This document shows, piece by piece, positions 26,747 through 35,360 of a stretch of 64,000 bases of DNA. Source of the stretch: a bacterium (GTDB taxonomy: Bacteria; Cyanobacteriota; Sericytochromatia; S15B-MN24; UBA4093); the NCBI GenBank assembly GCA_017744355.1, contig JAGIBK010000006.1, positions 1 to 64,000 on the forward strand, written 5' to 3'. Under the pieces are notes generated by a model, which was given only the letters and a program-made list of their open reading frames with translations, searched no databases and was not told where the DNA came from. The position numbers and the translations under genes are program-made. Numbering within the stretch: position 1 is the first letter of the stretch; the number at the start of each line of letters is the position of its first letter.

Positions 26747-28498
26747 TTGCTCACCTCCCGTTTCGTGTCGGCGCTCGTCGCGCTGACCCTCGTTGGCGCC
26801 CTCGGCGCCCCTGCGCTCGCAGGCCCCCTCGAAACCCAGCTTTCGACCTTGCGCGATCGCCACACCAGGCTCGAAACCCGTCTTGCTCAGGCCAAGAGCC
26901 GCATGCTCGACGTCCCGGTCTCGCGCGCCGAGGTGGATTTGACCGTGGGCAAGATGGCCCTGGACACCGCCTCGCTGCTCATCGAGATGCGCGAGGACCC
27001 CAAGCGGGTGCAAGAGTGGCTCGACAAGGCCCGCGATCGCCTGGACGCCTCTTACCTGGGCACCTCGCCGTCGCGCGGGGTCGAGGCCCGCGGCCTGTTC
27101 ATCGACATGTCGTCGCTGCCCAAGACCCAAGAGGGGATCCGCGAGCTGGTCGAGCGGCTGTCGCGCGCCAACTTCAACATGATCATCCCCGAAGTGTTCC
27201 GGCGCGGGTACACCCTCTACCCCAGCCGCTTCACCGACAAGGACCCCGAGTTCGCCAAGCTCGGCTTCGACCCCTTCCGGACCCTCGTCAGCGAGGCGCA
27301 CCGGGCGGGCATCGAGGTCCACCCCTGGATCTGGACCTTCCGGGTCAAGAGCCCGGGCTTCGGCGACCCGGTGCTCTCGCGCCTGCCAGCACTCGCGGCC
27401 CGCGGCCCCAAGACCGCGGATCCTCGCTTCCTCTCGCCGGGCGATCCGCGCGCGCGCGAGTGGGTCTTCGGGCTGGTGGACGAGCTGACCGACCGCTACG
27501 ACGTGGACGGGCTCTTGCTCGACTACATCCGCTACGACGAGGAGACCCCCGACGACTGGATCAGCCAGACCTCCTTCGGGCTCGACTATTACGCGCGGCA
27601 CGGCGCCTTCCCGCCCTCGCCCCTCAAGCCCAACAGCCCCGCCTGGGTCGAGTACCAGCTCTGGCGCGAGCAGCAGGTCAACCTGACGGTCCAGACCCTC
27701 GCCCAGCGCCTCAAGCTCAAGAACCCCAACTTGCAGTTGTCGGTCTCGACCTTCCGCGGAGAGCGGTACGGCCGCCTCAACAAGATGCAGCACTGGCGCC
27801 ACTGGTCCAACAACGGCTGGACCGACTTCGTCACGTCCATGCTGTACACGTCCAAGACCTCTGACCTGGGCACCTGGCTCAACTGGGAGACGGATAACGG
27901 CACCCGGACCAACTTGCTCTACGCCATCCTGGGCCCCCACCGCATGGACGACCCCATCCCCCAGACCCTCGAGCAGATCGAGTACCTGAACCAGCGCCAG
28001 TCGCCCGCGGTGCTCTTCTTCGCCTTGGCCCACCTCAAGCCCGGCATGCTCGAAGCGCTTGAAGCCGGCCCCTTCCGCAAGCCCGCCATGAACCCGGGCC
28101 GCAAGCTCATCCCCGCCGCGCGCCGGGTGCTCGCCGAACTGGACAACTCCTACCTGGGCCAGGTCCAGGCCGCCGCCGACCCCGGCACGGCCGCAAGCGT
28201 CGCGGTGGTGCGCGGCGAGCTCAAGAAGCTCCAGCGCTCCCTGCCGCTCACGGCGACGCCCTACTACCAGAACGCGGCCCTCCTCGATCGCCTGGAGGCG
28301 ATCAAGGCGAGCGCACGCCAGATGACCCAAGAGCGGGTCCTGAGCGCGCCGGTCGGCGACGAGATCGCCCAGCGCCTCGACTACGCCGCGGTGCTGGTCA
28401 AGGCGAACGCGCAGCGCCTGGGAGCGACCCGCTTCGTGCCCACGAGCCCGCCCCCAGCGAGCCCCATGCAGCCCGAAGCACCCGAGCAGCGCGACTAG
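26747..28498 (+). CDS. Secreted family 10 glycosyl-hydrolase-like protein (GHL10)
   Basis: A 583-residue exported protein: signal peptide (LTSRFVSALVALTLVGALGAPALAG), a helical N-terminal part to about residue 110, then a TIM-barrel of the GHL10 (DUF187) type with ARGLFIDMSSLPKT, NFNMIIPEVFRRG, AGIEVHPWIWTF, VDGLLLDYIRYDEE and QLSVSTFRGERYG. The acidic residues in LLDYIRYD are at the place expected for a catalytic pair. The family is common in cyanobacteria and thought to cut envelope polysaccharide, though few members have been tested. Start is TTG, with AAAAAGGA 8 bases upstream. The C-terminal 130 residues are helical. Confidence 0.82.
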   Translation: MLTSRFVSALVALTLVGALGAPALAGPLETQLSTLRDRHTRLETRLAQAKSRMLDVPVSRAEVDLTVGKMALDTASLLIEMREDPKRVQEWLDKARDRLDASYLGTSPSRGVEARGLFIDMSSLPKTQEGIRELVERLSRANFNMIIPEVFRRGYTLYPSRFTDKDPEFAKLGFDPFRTLVSEAHRAGIEVHPWIWTFRVKSPGFGDPVLSRLPALAARGPKTADPRFLSPGDPRAREWVFGLVDELTDRYDVDGLLLDYIRYDEETPDDWISQTSFGLDYYARHGAFPPSPLKPNSPAWVEYQLWREQQVNLTVQTLAQRLKLKNPNLQLSVSTFRGERYGRLNKMQHWRHWSNNGWTDFVTSMLYTSKTSDLGTWLNWETDNGTRTNLLYAILGPHRMDDPIPQTLEQIEYLNQRQSPAVLFFALAHLKPGMLEALEAGPFRKPAMNPGRKLIPAARRVLAELDNSYLGQVQAAADPGTAASVAVVRGELKKLQRSLPLTATPYYQNAALLDRLEAIKASARQMTQERVLSAPVGDEIAQRLDYAAVLVKANAQRLGATRFVPTSPPPASPMQPEAPEQRD

Positions 28499-31314
28499 AG
28501 CGCCAAGAAGCGCGCGGCGTGGAAGGCCTTCGCCCGATACGAGCGCCAGGCCGTCTCGAAGCAGGGTTCGTCGAAGCCATCGAAGGGAACGCCGGGCGCC
28601 GCAACGTCCGCGGCCACACGATAGAAATGGGCCGCGATCGCCGCGTGCCCGAGCCGCTCCAGCTCGCGCCCCTTGTCGTAGAACGCGTCGAAGCAGTGAA
28701 GATCGCAGTGGGAAATGATCGCTCGATGTAGGCGGTAGAGCCCTCGCACGCTCTCGATGACCTCCGCGTCGAGGCCCGCCTCCGCAAGGAAACGGCGGGC
28801 GAGCTGTGCCACCTTGTAGACGGTGGCCTTGGGGCTCGAATGCCGCGTCTCGGGGTAGAGGGCGGCGAAGACCTCCTCGTTCTTGAGCCCCTGGGGCCAC
28901 AGCGCGAGCAGCCCCAAAAAGTAGAGCCCCTTCCTGCGCGGGAAATGGACCTCGCGCGCCCCCACCCGCACCGAAGGCTCGCCGAAGAACCGCAATCGCA
29001 GGGCGACGTCCGGCTTGGCGGCTTGTGAGCTCGGGGGGATGAGGCTCCGGGCGACGGCGGGGTGAGCGGTGATGGATAGCAGGTGATCGAGCCGGGCCCG
29101 GAGCGCCCCCGCGAGATCGTCGCGCCCGGCCTGCCCCAAGAGGCGCGCAAGGGAAGCCAAGAAGAGGCTCAGCGTCTCGGGCGACGCGCTCGTGAGGGCC
29201 TCGGGCGCGATCGCCAGGGCCCCCGCAAGGGTCGCATCCCCCGCATGAACCCCCACCGCGTGGACGAAGAGAGGCTCGCAAGCCTCCGGGTGGCGTCGCG
29301 CGTGCAGCGCGAGCCGGTCCGCCCAGAGACGCGCCTCGGTGCGATCGTTCGTCGAGGCGACGAGGCTCAGCAAGCCGAGCGCCGCCCCGTGCGTCGCGAT
29401 CGCGGTGCGATCCCCAAGAAAGGGCTTGCGCAGCGCCCCCTCCAGAATCGCGCGGGCCTCGGCGCCCTCTCCAGCTTGCCAGGCGGCAAGGGCCCCCGCG
29501 AGCCCGCCCTGCGTCAGCGCCTCCGCAACAGCCACCGGGGCGTGTGGCTCGCTGGGCCCCGTCTCCAGAGCAAGGGCGTGAGCCCGGATGAAGGCGCGTG
29601 ATCGCTCGGCCATGGCCGCAAAGCGCGCCCGATGAGGCTCGAAGGCGGGGTCCGGCAAGTCGTCGAAGAGGGGGCCTCGCACCGTCCAATCCACCAGGCG
29701 GTGGAAGCAGAGGGCCGCCTCGCGATGGCCGGCCGCTTCGAGCAGCAGGGCTTGGCCATGCAAGCGCTCGCATTCCTGGAAGTCGATCACGCCGAAGGCC
29801 TCGCGGCGCAGCCGATAAGCGCCCCGCAGGCTCTCGATGGGATCGCTCAGCCCCGCGGCCTTGAGGGCGCGCCGCGCCTGGTAGACACAGAGGCGCAGGG
29901 CCTGGGCGGGGTCCGCCTCCTCGCTGTCCGCGAACAGGCGCAAGACGAGTTGCTCGCTGCTCAGGCCCTCGGGCTCGAGCGCAAGCCATGCGATGAGCGA
30001 GAGCGCCTTCTTGCGAGGAAAATCGACCACGCGATCGCCTGCCGCCAAGCGCGTCTCGCCGAAGGCGCAAAGCAACAGCCGATGCGTCACAGGCACGACC
30101 CCGAGCTCCGCGAGCAAAAGCGCCTCCTGGCGCCCAGCAGCTTCCCCCTCCTCGGTCGCAAGCCATGCTTCCAACTGGGCCCGGGCCCCGGGCTCGCCCG
30201 CCGCATCGCGGGCCGCGAGGCGGTAAAGGGAAAGGCGGGCGCGATCGCTCTCTGCCAAACCCGGCGCCTCGGGATCCGCCAGGAGCGAAAGCGCCTCCTC
30301 TGGGCGCTTCGCCCGGATCATGAGCGCGGCCCAGACCGGTTGCAGGTTCGCCTTGAAGCGATGCGGCGCAGGCACCGCCTGCAGCGCTTCGTACCACCGC
30401 CGTGCCTCGTCGAGGGCCCCTTGGCGCACCCCCACCTGCATCAGCCAGAAGCGCGCCAACGCGAGCCGATGCCCCAAGGCATCCCGCTCGGCATCCAATT
30501 CGAGCTGCCGGAAGGTCGATGCCGCCAGCTCCAGGTTGCCGAGACGCAAGGCCCGCACCCCGAACGCGGTCAGATAGTCGTGACGCGCGCTGGCGGAAAG
30601 CGGCGCCAAAGCCTCGAACGGCACCGCGAGCAGCTCGTCAAGCGAGGGCGGCTCCCCTTCATCCAGGAGCAGCGCGTTGAAGCGCAACACGAAGGCCAAC
30701 AGCATGTGCGGGTAGAAGCCCTCGGCGCGGCCCAGGTCGATGAGCGCACGGGTGTGGCTGAGCGCCAGCGCGATCCGCCCGAGGTCCACGGCCGCAGCGC
30801 TCAGCGCGTAGTGCGCACGGAAACGGGTGAAGGCCAGGCGGCGATCCCCGGGCACCCCGGGGGCCTCGCAGAGCTCCTCGAAGGCCGCAATCGCCTGCTC
30901 TGCCTGTCCTTGCCGCCAGAGCAGCGTCCCTCGCCAGTAGCACCACTGCGCCCGCTCGCGCGGCGGCAGGGTGCCGGCCACCGGTTCCAGCACCTTCTTC
31001 AGGCGCGCCTGCTCGGCGGTATCCCCCAGGCGTACGGCGGCTGCAAAGGCGCGGACCTGGAGCGCAAGGCGCCGCGCGGGGTCCGGCTCCAGGTCCAAAG
31101 CCCGCCGGTACAGCTCCTCTGCGAGCGCGTCCTGGCGCGCCTCGAAGTGGAGATCCCCCTGCAAGACGAGAAAGAAGGGGCGCGACGCCAACAACGGAGC
31201 CGGCACCCGTTCGAGGGCGCTTGCTAGCAAGGGCTCGTCGGCCGTGTGGCAGAACTCGTCGGCAAGCGCGTCGAACTCGGCTTCAAGCTGCTCGACGGAT
31301 CCAGTGGCGTGCAT
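28495..31314 (-). CDS. Large regulator with two BTAD/SARP-like modules and TPR-like repeats
   Basis: A 939-residue soluble protein. Residues 1-400 are TPR-like helices. A winged-helix plus BTAD module lies at about 410-590: LLLCAFGETRLAAGDRVVDF, FPRKKALSLIAWLAL, EQLVLRLFADSEE, YQARRALKAAG. A second, clearly related copy is at about 770-939: LRLRFFGEPSVRVGAREVHF, FPRRKGLYFLGLLALWP, EEVFAALYPE, VYKVAQLARRFLAEAG. SARP-type proteins bind DNA repeats and activate transcription; two modules in one chain is unusual. No ATPase domain is present. The message is probably leaderless (TAGTAT 7 bases before ATG). Target genes are unknown. Confidence 0.78.
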   Translation of the reverse strand: MHATGSVEQLEAEFDALADEFCHTADEPLLASALERVPAPLLASRPFFLVLQGDLHFEARQDALAEELYRRALDLEPDPARRLALQVRAFAAAVRLGDTAEQARLKKVLEPVAGTLPPRERAQWCYWRGTLLWRQGQAEQAIAAFEELCEAPGVPGDRRLAFTRFRAHYALSAAAVDLGRIALALSHTRALIDLGRAEGFYPHMLLAFVLRFNALLLDEGEPPSLDELLAVPFEALAPLSASARHDYLTAFGVRALRLGNLELAASTFRQLELDAERDALGHRLALARFWLMQVGVRQGALDEARRWYEALQAVPAPHRFKANLQPVWAALMIRAKRPEEALSLLADPEAPGLAESDRARLSLYRLAARDAAGEPGARAQLEAWLATEEGEAAGRQEALLLAELGVVPVTHRLLLCAFGETRLAAGDRVVDFPRKKALSLIAWLALEPEGLSSEQLVLRLFADSEEADPAQALRLCVYQARRALKAAGLSDPIESLRGAYRLRREAFGVIDFQECERLHGQALLLEAAGHREAALCFHRLVDWTVRGPLFDDLPDPAFEPHRARFAAMAERSRAFIRAHALALETGPSEPHAPVAVAEALTQGGLAGALAAWQAGEGAEARAILEGALRKPFLGDRTAIATHGAALGLLSLVASTNDRTEARLWADRLALHARRHPEACEPLFVHAVGVHAGDATLAGALAIAPEALTSASPETLSLFLASLARLLGQAGRDDLAGALRARLDHLLSITAHPAVARSLIPPSSQAAKPDVALRLRFFGEPSVRVGAREVHFPRRKGLYFLGLLALWPQGLKNEEVFAALYPETRHSSPKATVYKVAQLARRFLAEAGLDAEVIESVRGLYRLHRAIISHCDLHCFDAFYDKGRELERLGHAAIAAHFYRVAADVAAPGVPFDGFDEPCFETAWRSYRAKAFHAARFLAL

Positions 31315-31320
31315 GAGACC

Positions 31321-31349
31321 ATACTACAGGGCGCCTGGCGGGTATACAA
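31321..31349. promoter_or_regulatory. Interlocked divergent promoters
   Basis: For the - strand regulator gene: TTGTAT (31344-31349), a 17-bp spacer and TAGTAT (31321-31326), ending 6 bases before the ATG at 31314. For the + strand HAD gene: TATACA at 31343-31348 is a good -10, occupying the same bases as the other promoter's -35. RNA polymerase could serve only one direction at a time. Confidence 0.6.
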
Positions 31350-31369
31350 AGGACGAGAAGGAGGGCCCC

Positions 31370-32125
31370 GTGCTTCGCTTGAACGATCTTCCCGGGCTGA
31401 TGCCCGCGCGCGCCGTCGTCTTCGACAAGGACGGCGTACTCGTCGACTTCGCGCCCTTCTGGCGAGCCGTGGTGGAGGCGCGCGTCGACGCCCTCCTGGC
31501 GCTCGCATCCCTGCCCGAAACGGAGAAAGAGCCGCTCACGACCCTCTTCGGCATCCAGCAAGGCGTCATCGACCCGACCGGGCCGCTCGCCCTGGCCGCA
31601 CAAACCGAGGCCCTGACCCTCGCCTCGGGCTTCCTCTACCAGCGCGGCTTCGATTGGCTCGAAGCCCGACGCCTCTCGGACCGGGCCTTCGAAACCGGAG
31701 AAGCAGCAGTCTCGCCTGCCGATCACGTCCAGGCGCCGGGCGCCGTCCGGCCTGCCCTGGAAGCTCTCGTTTCACGCGGGGCCAAGCTCGCCGTCGCCAC
31801 CTCCGACACCACCGCCAACGCCCGGCGCGACCTGGAGCTACTCGGCATCTCCCACTGCTTCACGGCGGTCTACGGGGCCGACGCGGTCGCGCGCAACAAG
31901 CCCCACCCGGACATGCTGCTCGCAGCCTGCCAGGAGCTCGGGGTATCGCCCCAGGAGACCTGGATGGTGGGCGATGGGCTCAACGACATGCGCATGGCGC
32001 GCCATGCGCGGGCAGCCGGGGCGATCGCCGTGGCCTCGGGGGTGACCCCCGAAGCCTGGCTTGCTCCCGAAGCGGACTGCGTACTCGCCGGGGTCTGGGA
32101 GCTTGAAACCCGGCTTGCGCCCTGA
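31370..32125 (+). CDS. HAD-superfamily hydrolase
   Basis: A 251-residue HAD phosphatase of the phosphoglycolate phosphatase-like type. Motif I is FDKDGVLVD (Asp19, Asp21), motif II VATSDTTAN, motif III the Lys in RNKPHPDM, and motif IV GDGLNDMRMA. The helical cap lies between motifs I and II. It is cytoplasmic; the substrate is unknown. Start is GTG at 31370, preceded by AAGGAGGG; the upstream in-frame sequence belongs to the divergent gene. It converges on the universal stress protein gene, with 6 bp between stops. Confidence 0.87.
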   Translation: MLRLNDLPGLMPARAVVFDKDGVLVDFAPFWRAVVEARVDALLALASLPETEKEPLTTLFGIQQGVIDPTGPLALAAQTEALTLASGFLYQRGFDWLEARRLSDRAFETGEAAVSPADHVQAPGAVRPALEALVSRGAKLAVATSDTTANARRDLELLGISHCFTAVYGADAVARNKPHPDMLLAACQELGVSPQETWMVGDGLNDMRMARHARAAGAIAVASGVTPEAWLAPEADCVLAGVWELETRLAP

Positions 32126-32131
32126 GAGCCC

Positions 32132-32581
32132 CTACTTGGTCGTCTCGGCGTTCTTGACGATCAGCACCGAGCAGGGGGCATGGCTTGCGATCCGCGACGA
32201 GACGCTGCCCAAGAAGAAGCGAACGAGCCCCGTCCGGCCGTGGGAGCCGACCACCACCAGATCCACCTTGAGCTGCTCGGCCACGTCCAGGATCACCGAG
32301 GCCGGATCGCCCTCGGCCACCTTCGGCGCCACCGTGAAGCCCTGGGCCTCGAGAATCCGCGCGCCCTCCTCGGCGAAGCCCTTCGCCTCGTCGTGCATCT
32401 GGATGGCCAACTGGGCATAATCGACGTAGGGGGGCCCCATCATCCCGAAGGATCCACCCCCGGGACTCGGGTAAGCGGCGAGCAGCACCAGCTCGGTTCC
32501 CTCGCGGGGGATCAAGGTGCCGAGCCGCTTCAGGGCCTCGCGAGAGTAAGGGGAGCCGTCGGTGGTGGCGAGCACTTTCAT
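32132..32581 (-). CDS. Universal stress protein (UspA family)
   Basis: A 149-residue Usp domain: KVLATTDGSPYSREALKRL at the N-terminus and the ATP-binding motif GSHGRTGLVRFFLGSVS followed by CSVLIVK at the end. The complete GxxGxxxxxxxxxGS pattern suggests that it binds ATP. Such proteins help survival under stress and starvation. AGGAGG lies 6 bases before the ATG. Confidence 0.93.
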   Translation of the reverse strand: MKVLATTDGSPYSREALKRLGTLIPREGTELVLLAAYPSPGGGSFGMMGPPYVDYAQLAIQMHDEAKGFAEEGARILEAQGFTVAPKVAEGDPASVILDVAEQLKVDLVVVGSHGRTGLVRFFLGSVSSRIASHAPCSVLIVKNAETTK

Positions 32582-32661
32582 GGGAAGCCTCCTGGTAGCA
32601 TGGACACACGAGCGTCAGCATAGCATGACACCTGCCAGGATTCTTGAATGAGCCATCCACA

Positions 32662-32698
32662 GTAAACAGCAGCAGCGCCTGTTGCTGTTACAGAGGAG
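32662..32698 (+). promoter_or_regulatory. Hairpin and RBS in the ribD leader
   Basis: An imperfect 9-bp stem (about 32662-32671 with 32683-32691, one bulged A) lies directly before the Shine-Dalgarno AGAGGAG at 32692-32698. It could affect ribosome access. I do not see the conserved core of an FMN riboswitch. Confidence 0.35.
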
Positions 32699-32709
32699 TC
32701 GAACCAATC

Positions 32710-33831
32710 ATGAACGCCGATTCCGTCTTCATGCAGCGCGCCATCGAGCTGGCGCTCCAAGGGCGCGGCTGGACCAGCCCCCACCCCATGGCCGGCGCCG
32801 TCGTCACCCAGGGCGACCAGATCGTCGGCGAAGGCTTCCACCTCCAGGCGGGGCAGCCCCACGCCGAGCACTGCGCCCTCGACGCGGCGGGCGAGGCGAG
32901 CCGGGGGGGCACCCTCTACATGACCATCGAGCCCTGCCACCTCGCGGGCCGCCCCTCGTCCTGCCTCGAGCGGATCCTCGCGGCGGACCTCTCGCGCGTC
33001 GTGATCGCCCACGAGGACGGCAACCCCGCCACCGCAGGCCGCGCCATCCGCGCCCTCCAAGAAGCCGGGCTCCAGGTGGACGTCGGGATCGAGCGCGAGG
33101 CGGTCCGGCGCCTCAACGAGATCTTCTTCAAGTACAGCGCCACCCGGCGCCCCTTCGTCGCCCTGCGCAGCGCCATGAGCCTCGACGGCAAGATCGCCAC
33201 CGCCGTCGGCGAGCGCGACTACATCGGCGGGCCCGAAGCCCATGCCCACCTCCAGCAACTGCGGGCCACTTACGACGCGGTGCTCGTCGGCGTCACCACC
33301 TTGATCCAGGACGATCCCGACCTCTACTGCACCCTGCCGCGTGCCCGCAGCCCCCTGCGGGTCGTCGTCGACTCGCTGGCGCGCACCCCCATGAGTTGCA
33401 AGATGCTCGGCAAGACGGGGACCGGCCGCCTGCGCCCCAACACTCTGGTCGCCGTCACCAAGTACGCCCCCGAGGATCGGATCCGGGCCCTCCAGGCGCT
33501 CGGCGCCGAGATCCTCGTCTGCCCCGAGACCATGGACGGCCTGGAGTCCCACGTGGACCTCAACAAGCTCATGCACATCCTTAGCCGGCGCGGCATCACG
33601 AGCGTCCTGGTCGAAGGAGGCGGCAACCTCAACGCCGCCGCCCTCGAGGCCGGCATCGTAGACAAGCTCTACTGCACCATCGCTCCCATGATCATCGGTG
33701 GGAAGTCGGCCCTGACCCCGGTCGAAGGGCTGGGGGTCTCCCTGGTCGAGGAGGCTTTGCCCCTCTATAGCATGACCAGTCGATCCGTCGGAGGTGACCT
33801 GCTCATCGAGGCTTACCTGCGCGAAGCCTGA
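32710..33831 (+). CDS. ribD: Bifunctional riboflavin biosynthesis deaminase/reductase
   Basis: A 373-residue protein. The N-terminal deaminase domain has zinc ligands in HAEHC (His51, catalytic Glu53) and in PCHLAGRPSSC (Cys76, Cys85); the usual sequence is PCxHxGRTPPC, so this is a variant. The reductase domain has RPFVALRSAMSLDGKIAT, VLVGVTTLIQDDP, LRVVVDS and LVEGGGNLNAAAL. It performs the second and third steps of riboflavin synthesis, deaminating and reducing the pyrimidine from GTP. No other rib gene is nearby. The ATG at 32710 matches normal family starts. Confidence 0.88.
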   Translation: MNADSVFMQRAIELALQGRGWTSPHPMAGAVVTQGDQIVGEGFHLQAGQPHAEHCALDAAGEASRGGTLYMTIEPCHLAGRPSSCLERILAADLSRVVIAHEDGNPATAGRAIRALQEAGLQVDVGIEREAVRRLNEIFFKYSATRRPFVALRSAMSLDGKIATAVGERDYIGGPEAHAHLQQLRATYDAVLVGVTTLIQDDPDLYCTLPRARSPLRVVVDSLARTPMSCKMLGKTGTGRLRPNTLVAVTKYAPEDRIRALQALGAEILVCPETMDGLESHVDLNKLMHILSRRGITSVLVEGGGNLNAAALEAGIVDKLYCTIAPMIIGGKSALTPVEGLGVSLVEEALPLYSMTSRSVGGDLLIEAYLREA

Positions 33832-33865
33832 GCCTCTTCAAAACGCCCTTTTCCAGGCCCCACGC

Positions 33866-33899
33866 TGCGCTCCCCGGATCGGGGGGCGCATATTTTTTC
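33866..33899 (+). terminator. Rho-independent terminator after ribD
   Basis: A 10-bp stem with one G-U pair (33866-33875 with 33881-33890), a 5-base loop and a T-rich tail (33891-33899), about 35 bp after the ribD stop. Confidence 0.9.
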
Positions 33900-33908
33900 T
33901 GTGAAAAG

Positions 33909-33950
33909 GTTAAGATAAGGTTAATCTTTTACTTAAGAGCAGTTTAAGGG
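33909..33950 (+). promoter_or_regulatory. Pho-box-like direct repeats
   Basis: Four related octamers, GTTAAGAT (33909), GTTAATCT (33920), CTTAAGAG (33932) and TTTAAGGG (33943), start 11, 12 and 11 bases apart, on one face of the helix. They end next to the -35. The arrangement matches the tandem PyTTAAPyPy(T/A) octamers of cyanobacterial Pho boxes bound by SphR/PhoB-type regulators. Identification of the regulator is inference. Confidence 0.55.
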
Positions 33951-33979
33951 TTGCTTATGCCAATGTGAAGTGATACATT
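33951..33979 (+). promoter_or_regulatory. Promoter of the subtilisin-like gene
   Basis: TTGCTT (33951-33956), a 17-bp spacer and TACATT (33974-33979), giving a leader of about 70 bases. The leader holds a perfect inverted repeat AAGTTAAT-N5-ATTAACTT (33986-34006) that may be an operator or an mRNA hairpin. The ATG at 34055 has AAGGAG 6 bases upstream. Confidence 0.7.
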
Positions 33980-34054
33980 AAACCCAAGTTAATCTTGAAT
34001 TAACTTCTTAACGTTCGTCGCGTACCGTCCATCCCCCCACTTAAGGAGAAGTCG

Positions 34055-35287
34055 ATGACGCTCATTCGCAAGCCTGTTGCCCTCGCCTCGGTCCTCGCTG
34101 CCATGACCGCCCTGTCGCTCACCGGCTGCGGCCTGACCAACGGCGCCGCCATCGGCAACACTGGCTCGGACGCGGCGATCAAGGCCGAATCGGTCCCCAA
34201 CCAGGTCCTCGTCAAGTTCAAGACCGGCGCTCAGTCGCTCGGCCTCACCCGTGACCTCGGTGCCAAGACCGTTCGCTCCAACAGCAAGATCGGCATGCAG
34301 CTGATCACCGTGAAGGGTGACGTCGCCACCGCCATCTCGAAGCTCAAGGCTTCCGGTATGGTCGAGTACGCTGAGCCCAACTACGTCGTCCGCGCTTCGG
34401 ACTACACCGTCCAGGCCGATGTGAACGACCCCATGGCCAAGGACCAGTACACCCTCGACAAGGTGCAGGCCCGCCAGGCGTGGGACCTCTCGATGGGTTC
34501 GGAGAAGACCCTCCTCGCCATCGTCGACACCGGTGTTGACTACACCCACCCCGACCTCGCCGGCCGTACCCTCAAGGGCTACGACTTCGTGAACAACGAC
34601 GCCGACGCGATGGACGACCAGGGCCACGGCACCCACTGCGCCGGTATCGCCGCTGCCTCGGCCAACAACAACGAGGGCATCGCCGGTATCGCCCCCAAGG
34701 TCAAGATCCTCGCGGTCAAGGTCCTCTCGAAGTCGGGTAGCGGTTCCTATGAGGGCGTCGCTCAGGGCATCGTCTACGCCGCCGACCAGGGCGCGCAGGT
34801 CATCTCGATGAGCCTCGGCGGTCCCACCTCGTCCAAGGCGGTCGAGGATGCGGTCAACTACGCGATGAGCAAGGGCAGCGTCGTCGTCGCCGCGATGGGC
34901 AACGATGGTCGCGAGACCAAGAGCTACCCTGCCGCGATCCCCGGCGTGATCGGCGTCGGTTCGACCGACAGCTCGGACAACAAGTCCAGCTTCTCGAACA
35001 TGGGCAGCCACATCTCGATCTCGGCCCCCGGCAGCAACATCATGTCGACCCTCCCGATGGCCGCCAACCCCATCGGCAAGACCAAGTACGGCTCGCTCTC
35101 GGGCACCTCGATGGCTTGCCCCGCTGCCGCCGGTCTCGCCGCCCTGATCCGCGACAAGTACCCCTCGCTCGACCTCGCTGGCGTCCGCGCCAAGCTCGAG
35201 CAGAGCTCCGAGGACCTCGGCGCCGCCGGCTTCGACAAGAGCTTCGGCCACGGCCGCATCAACGCCTTCAAGGCCCTCTCGATCTAA
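34055..35287 (+). CDS. Subtilisin-like serine protease lipoprotein (S8)
   Basis: A 410-residue lipoprotein: lipobox LTGC, Cys25. An inhibitor I9-like propeptide ([14 protein letters not shown] to about residue 120) precedes the S8 domain with the catalytic triad in [14 protein letters not shown] (Asp about 157), GHGTHCAG (His about 191) and [11 protein letters not shown] (Ser about 352); the oxyanion Asn is in MGNDGRE. It is a subtilisin- or thermitase-like extracellular or periplasmic endopeptidase anchored by lipid. Codon use is strongly biased to C-ending codons, as in highly expressed genes. The strong promoter and leader fit that. Confidence 0.94.
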   Translation: MTLIRKPVALASVLAAMTALSLTGCGLTNGAAIGNTGSDAAIKAESVPNQVLVKFKTGAQSLGLTRDLGAKTVRSNSKIGMQLITVKGDVATAISKLKASGMVEYAEPNYVVRASDYTVQADVNDPMAKDQYTLDKVQARQAWDLSMGSEKTLLAIVDTGVDYTHPDLAGRTLKGYDFVNNDADAMDDQGHGTHCAGIAAASANNNEGIAGIAPKVKILAVKVLSKSGSGSYEGVAQGIVYAADQGAQVISMSLGGPTSSKAVEDAVNYAMSKGSVVVAAMGNDGRETKSYPAAIPGVIGVGSTDSSDNKSSFSNMGSHISISAPGSNIMSTLPMAANPIGKTKYGSLSGTSMACPAAAGLAALIRDKYPSLDLAGVRAKLEQSSEDLGAAGFDKSFGHGRINAFKALSI

Positions 35288-35305
35288 GCTTCACGCTCGA
35301 TCAAA

Positions 35306-35340
35306 CGACATCCCCCGGCTCGATGAGCCGGGGGATGTCG
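35306..35340 (+). terminator. Stem-loop terminator after the protease gene
   Basis: A perfect 16-bp inverted repeat (35306-35321 with 35325-35340) with a 3-base loop starts 19 bp after the protease stop. The T-tract is poor (TCTCAAT), so termination may be partial; the stem would also protect the mRNA 3' end. Confidence 0.75.
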
Positions 35341-35360
35341 TCTCAATAGCGGAGGAACCC

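Noticed and set aside
26588..30397. Very long - strand open frame continuing upstream of the nucleotidyltransferase
   Set aside because: Only its last 225 codons carry family features and a promoter and start; the rest is Gly/Arg/Ala-rich shadow coding antisense to the glycoside-hydrolase-like gene and out of frame with the regulator gene.
32582..32709. FMN riboswitch before ribD
   Set aside because: The leader is too short and shows a single small hairpin; none of the conserved RFN core could be recognised.
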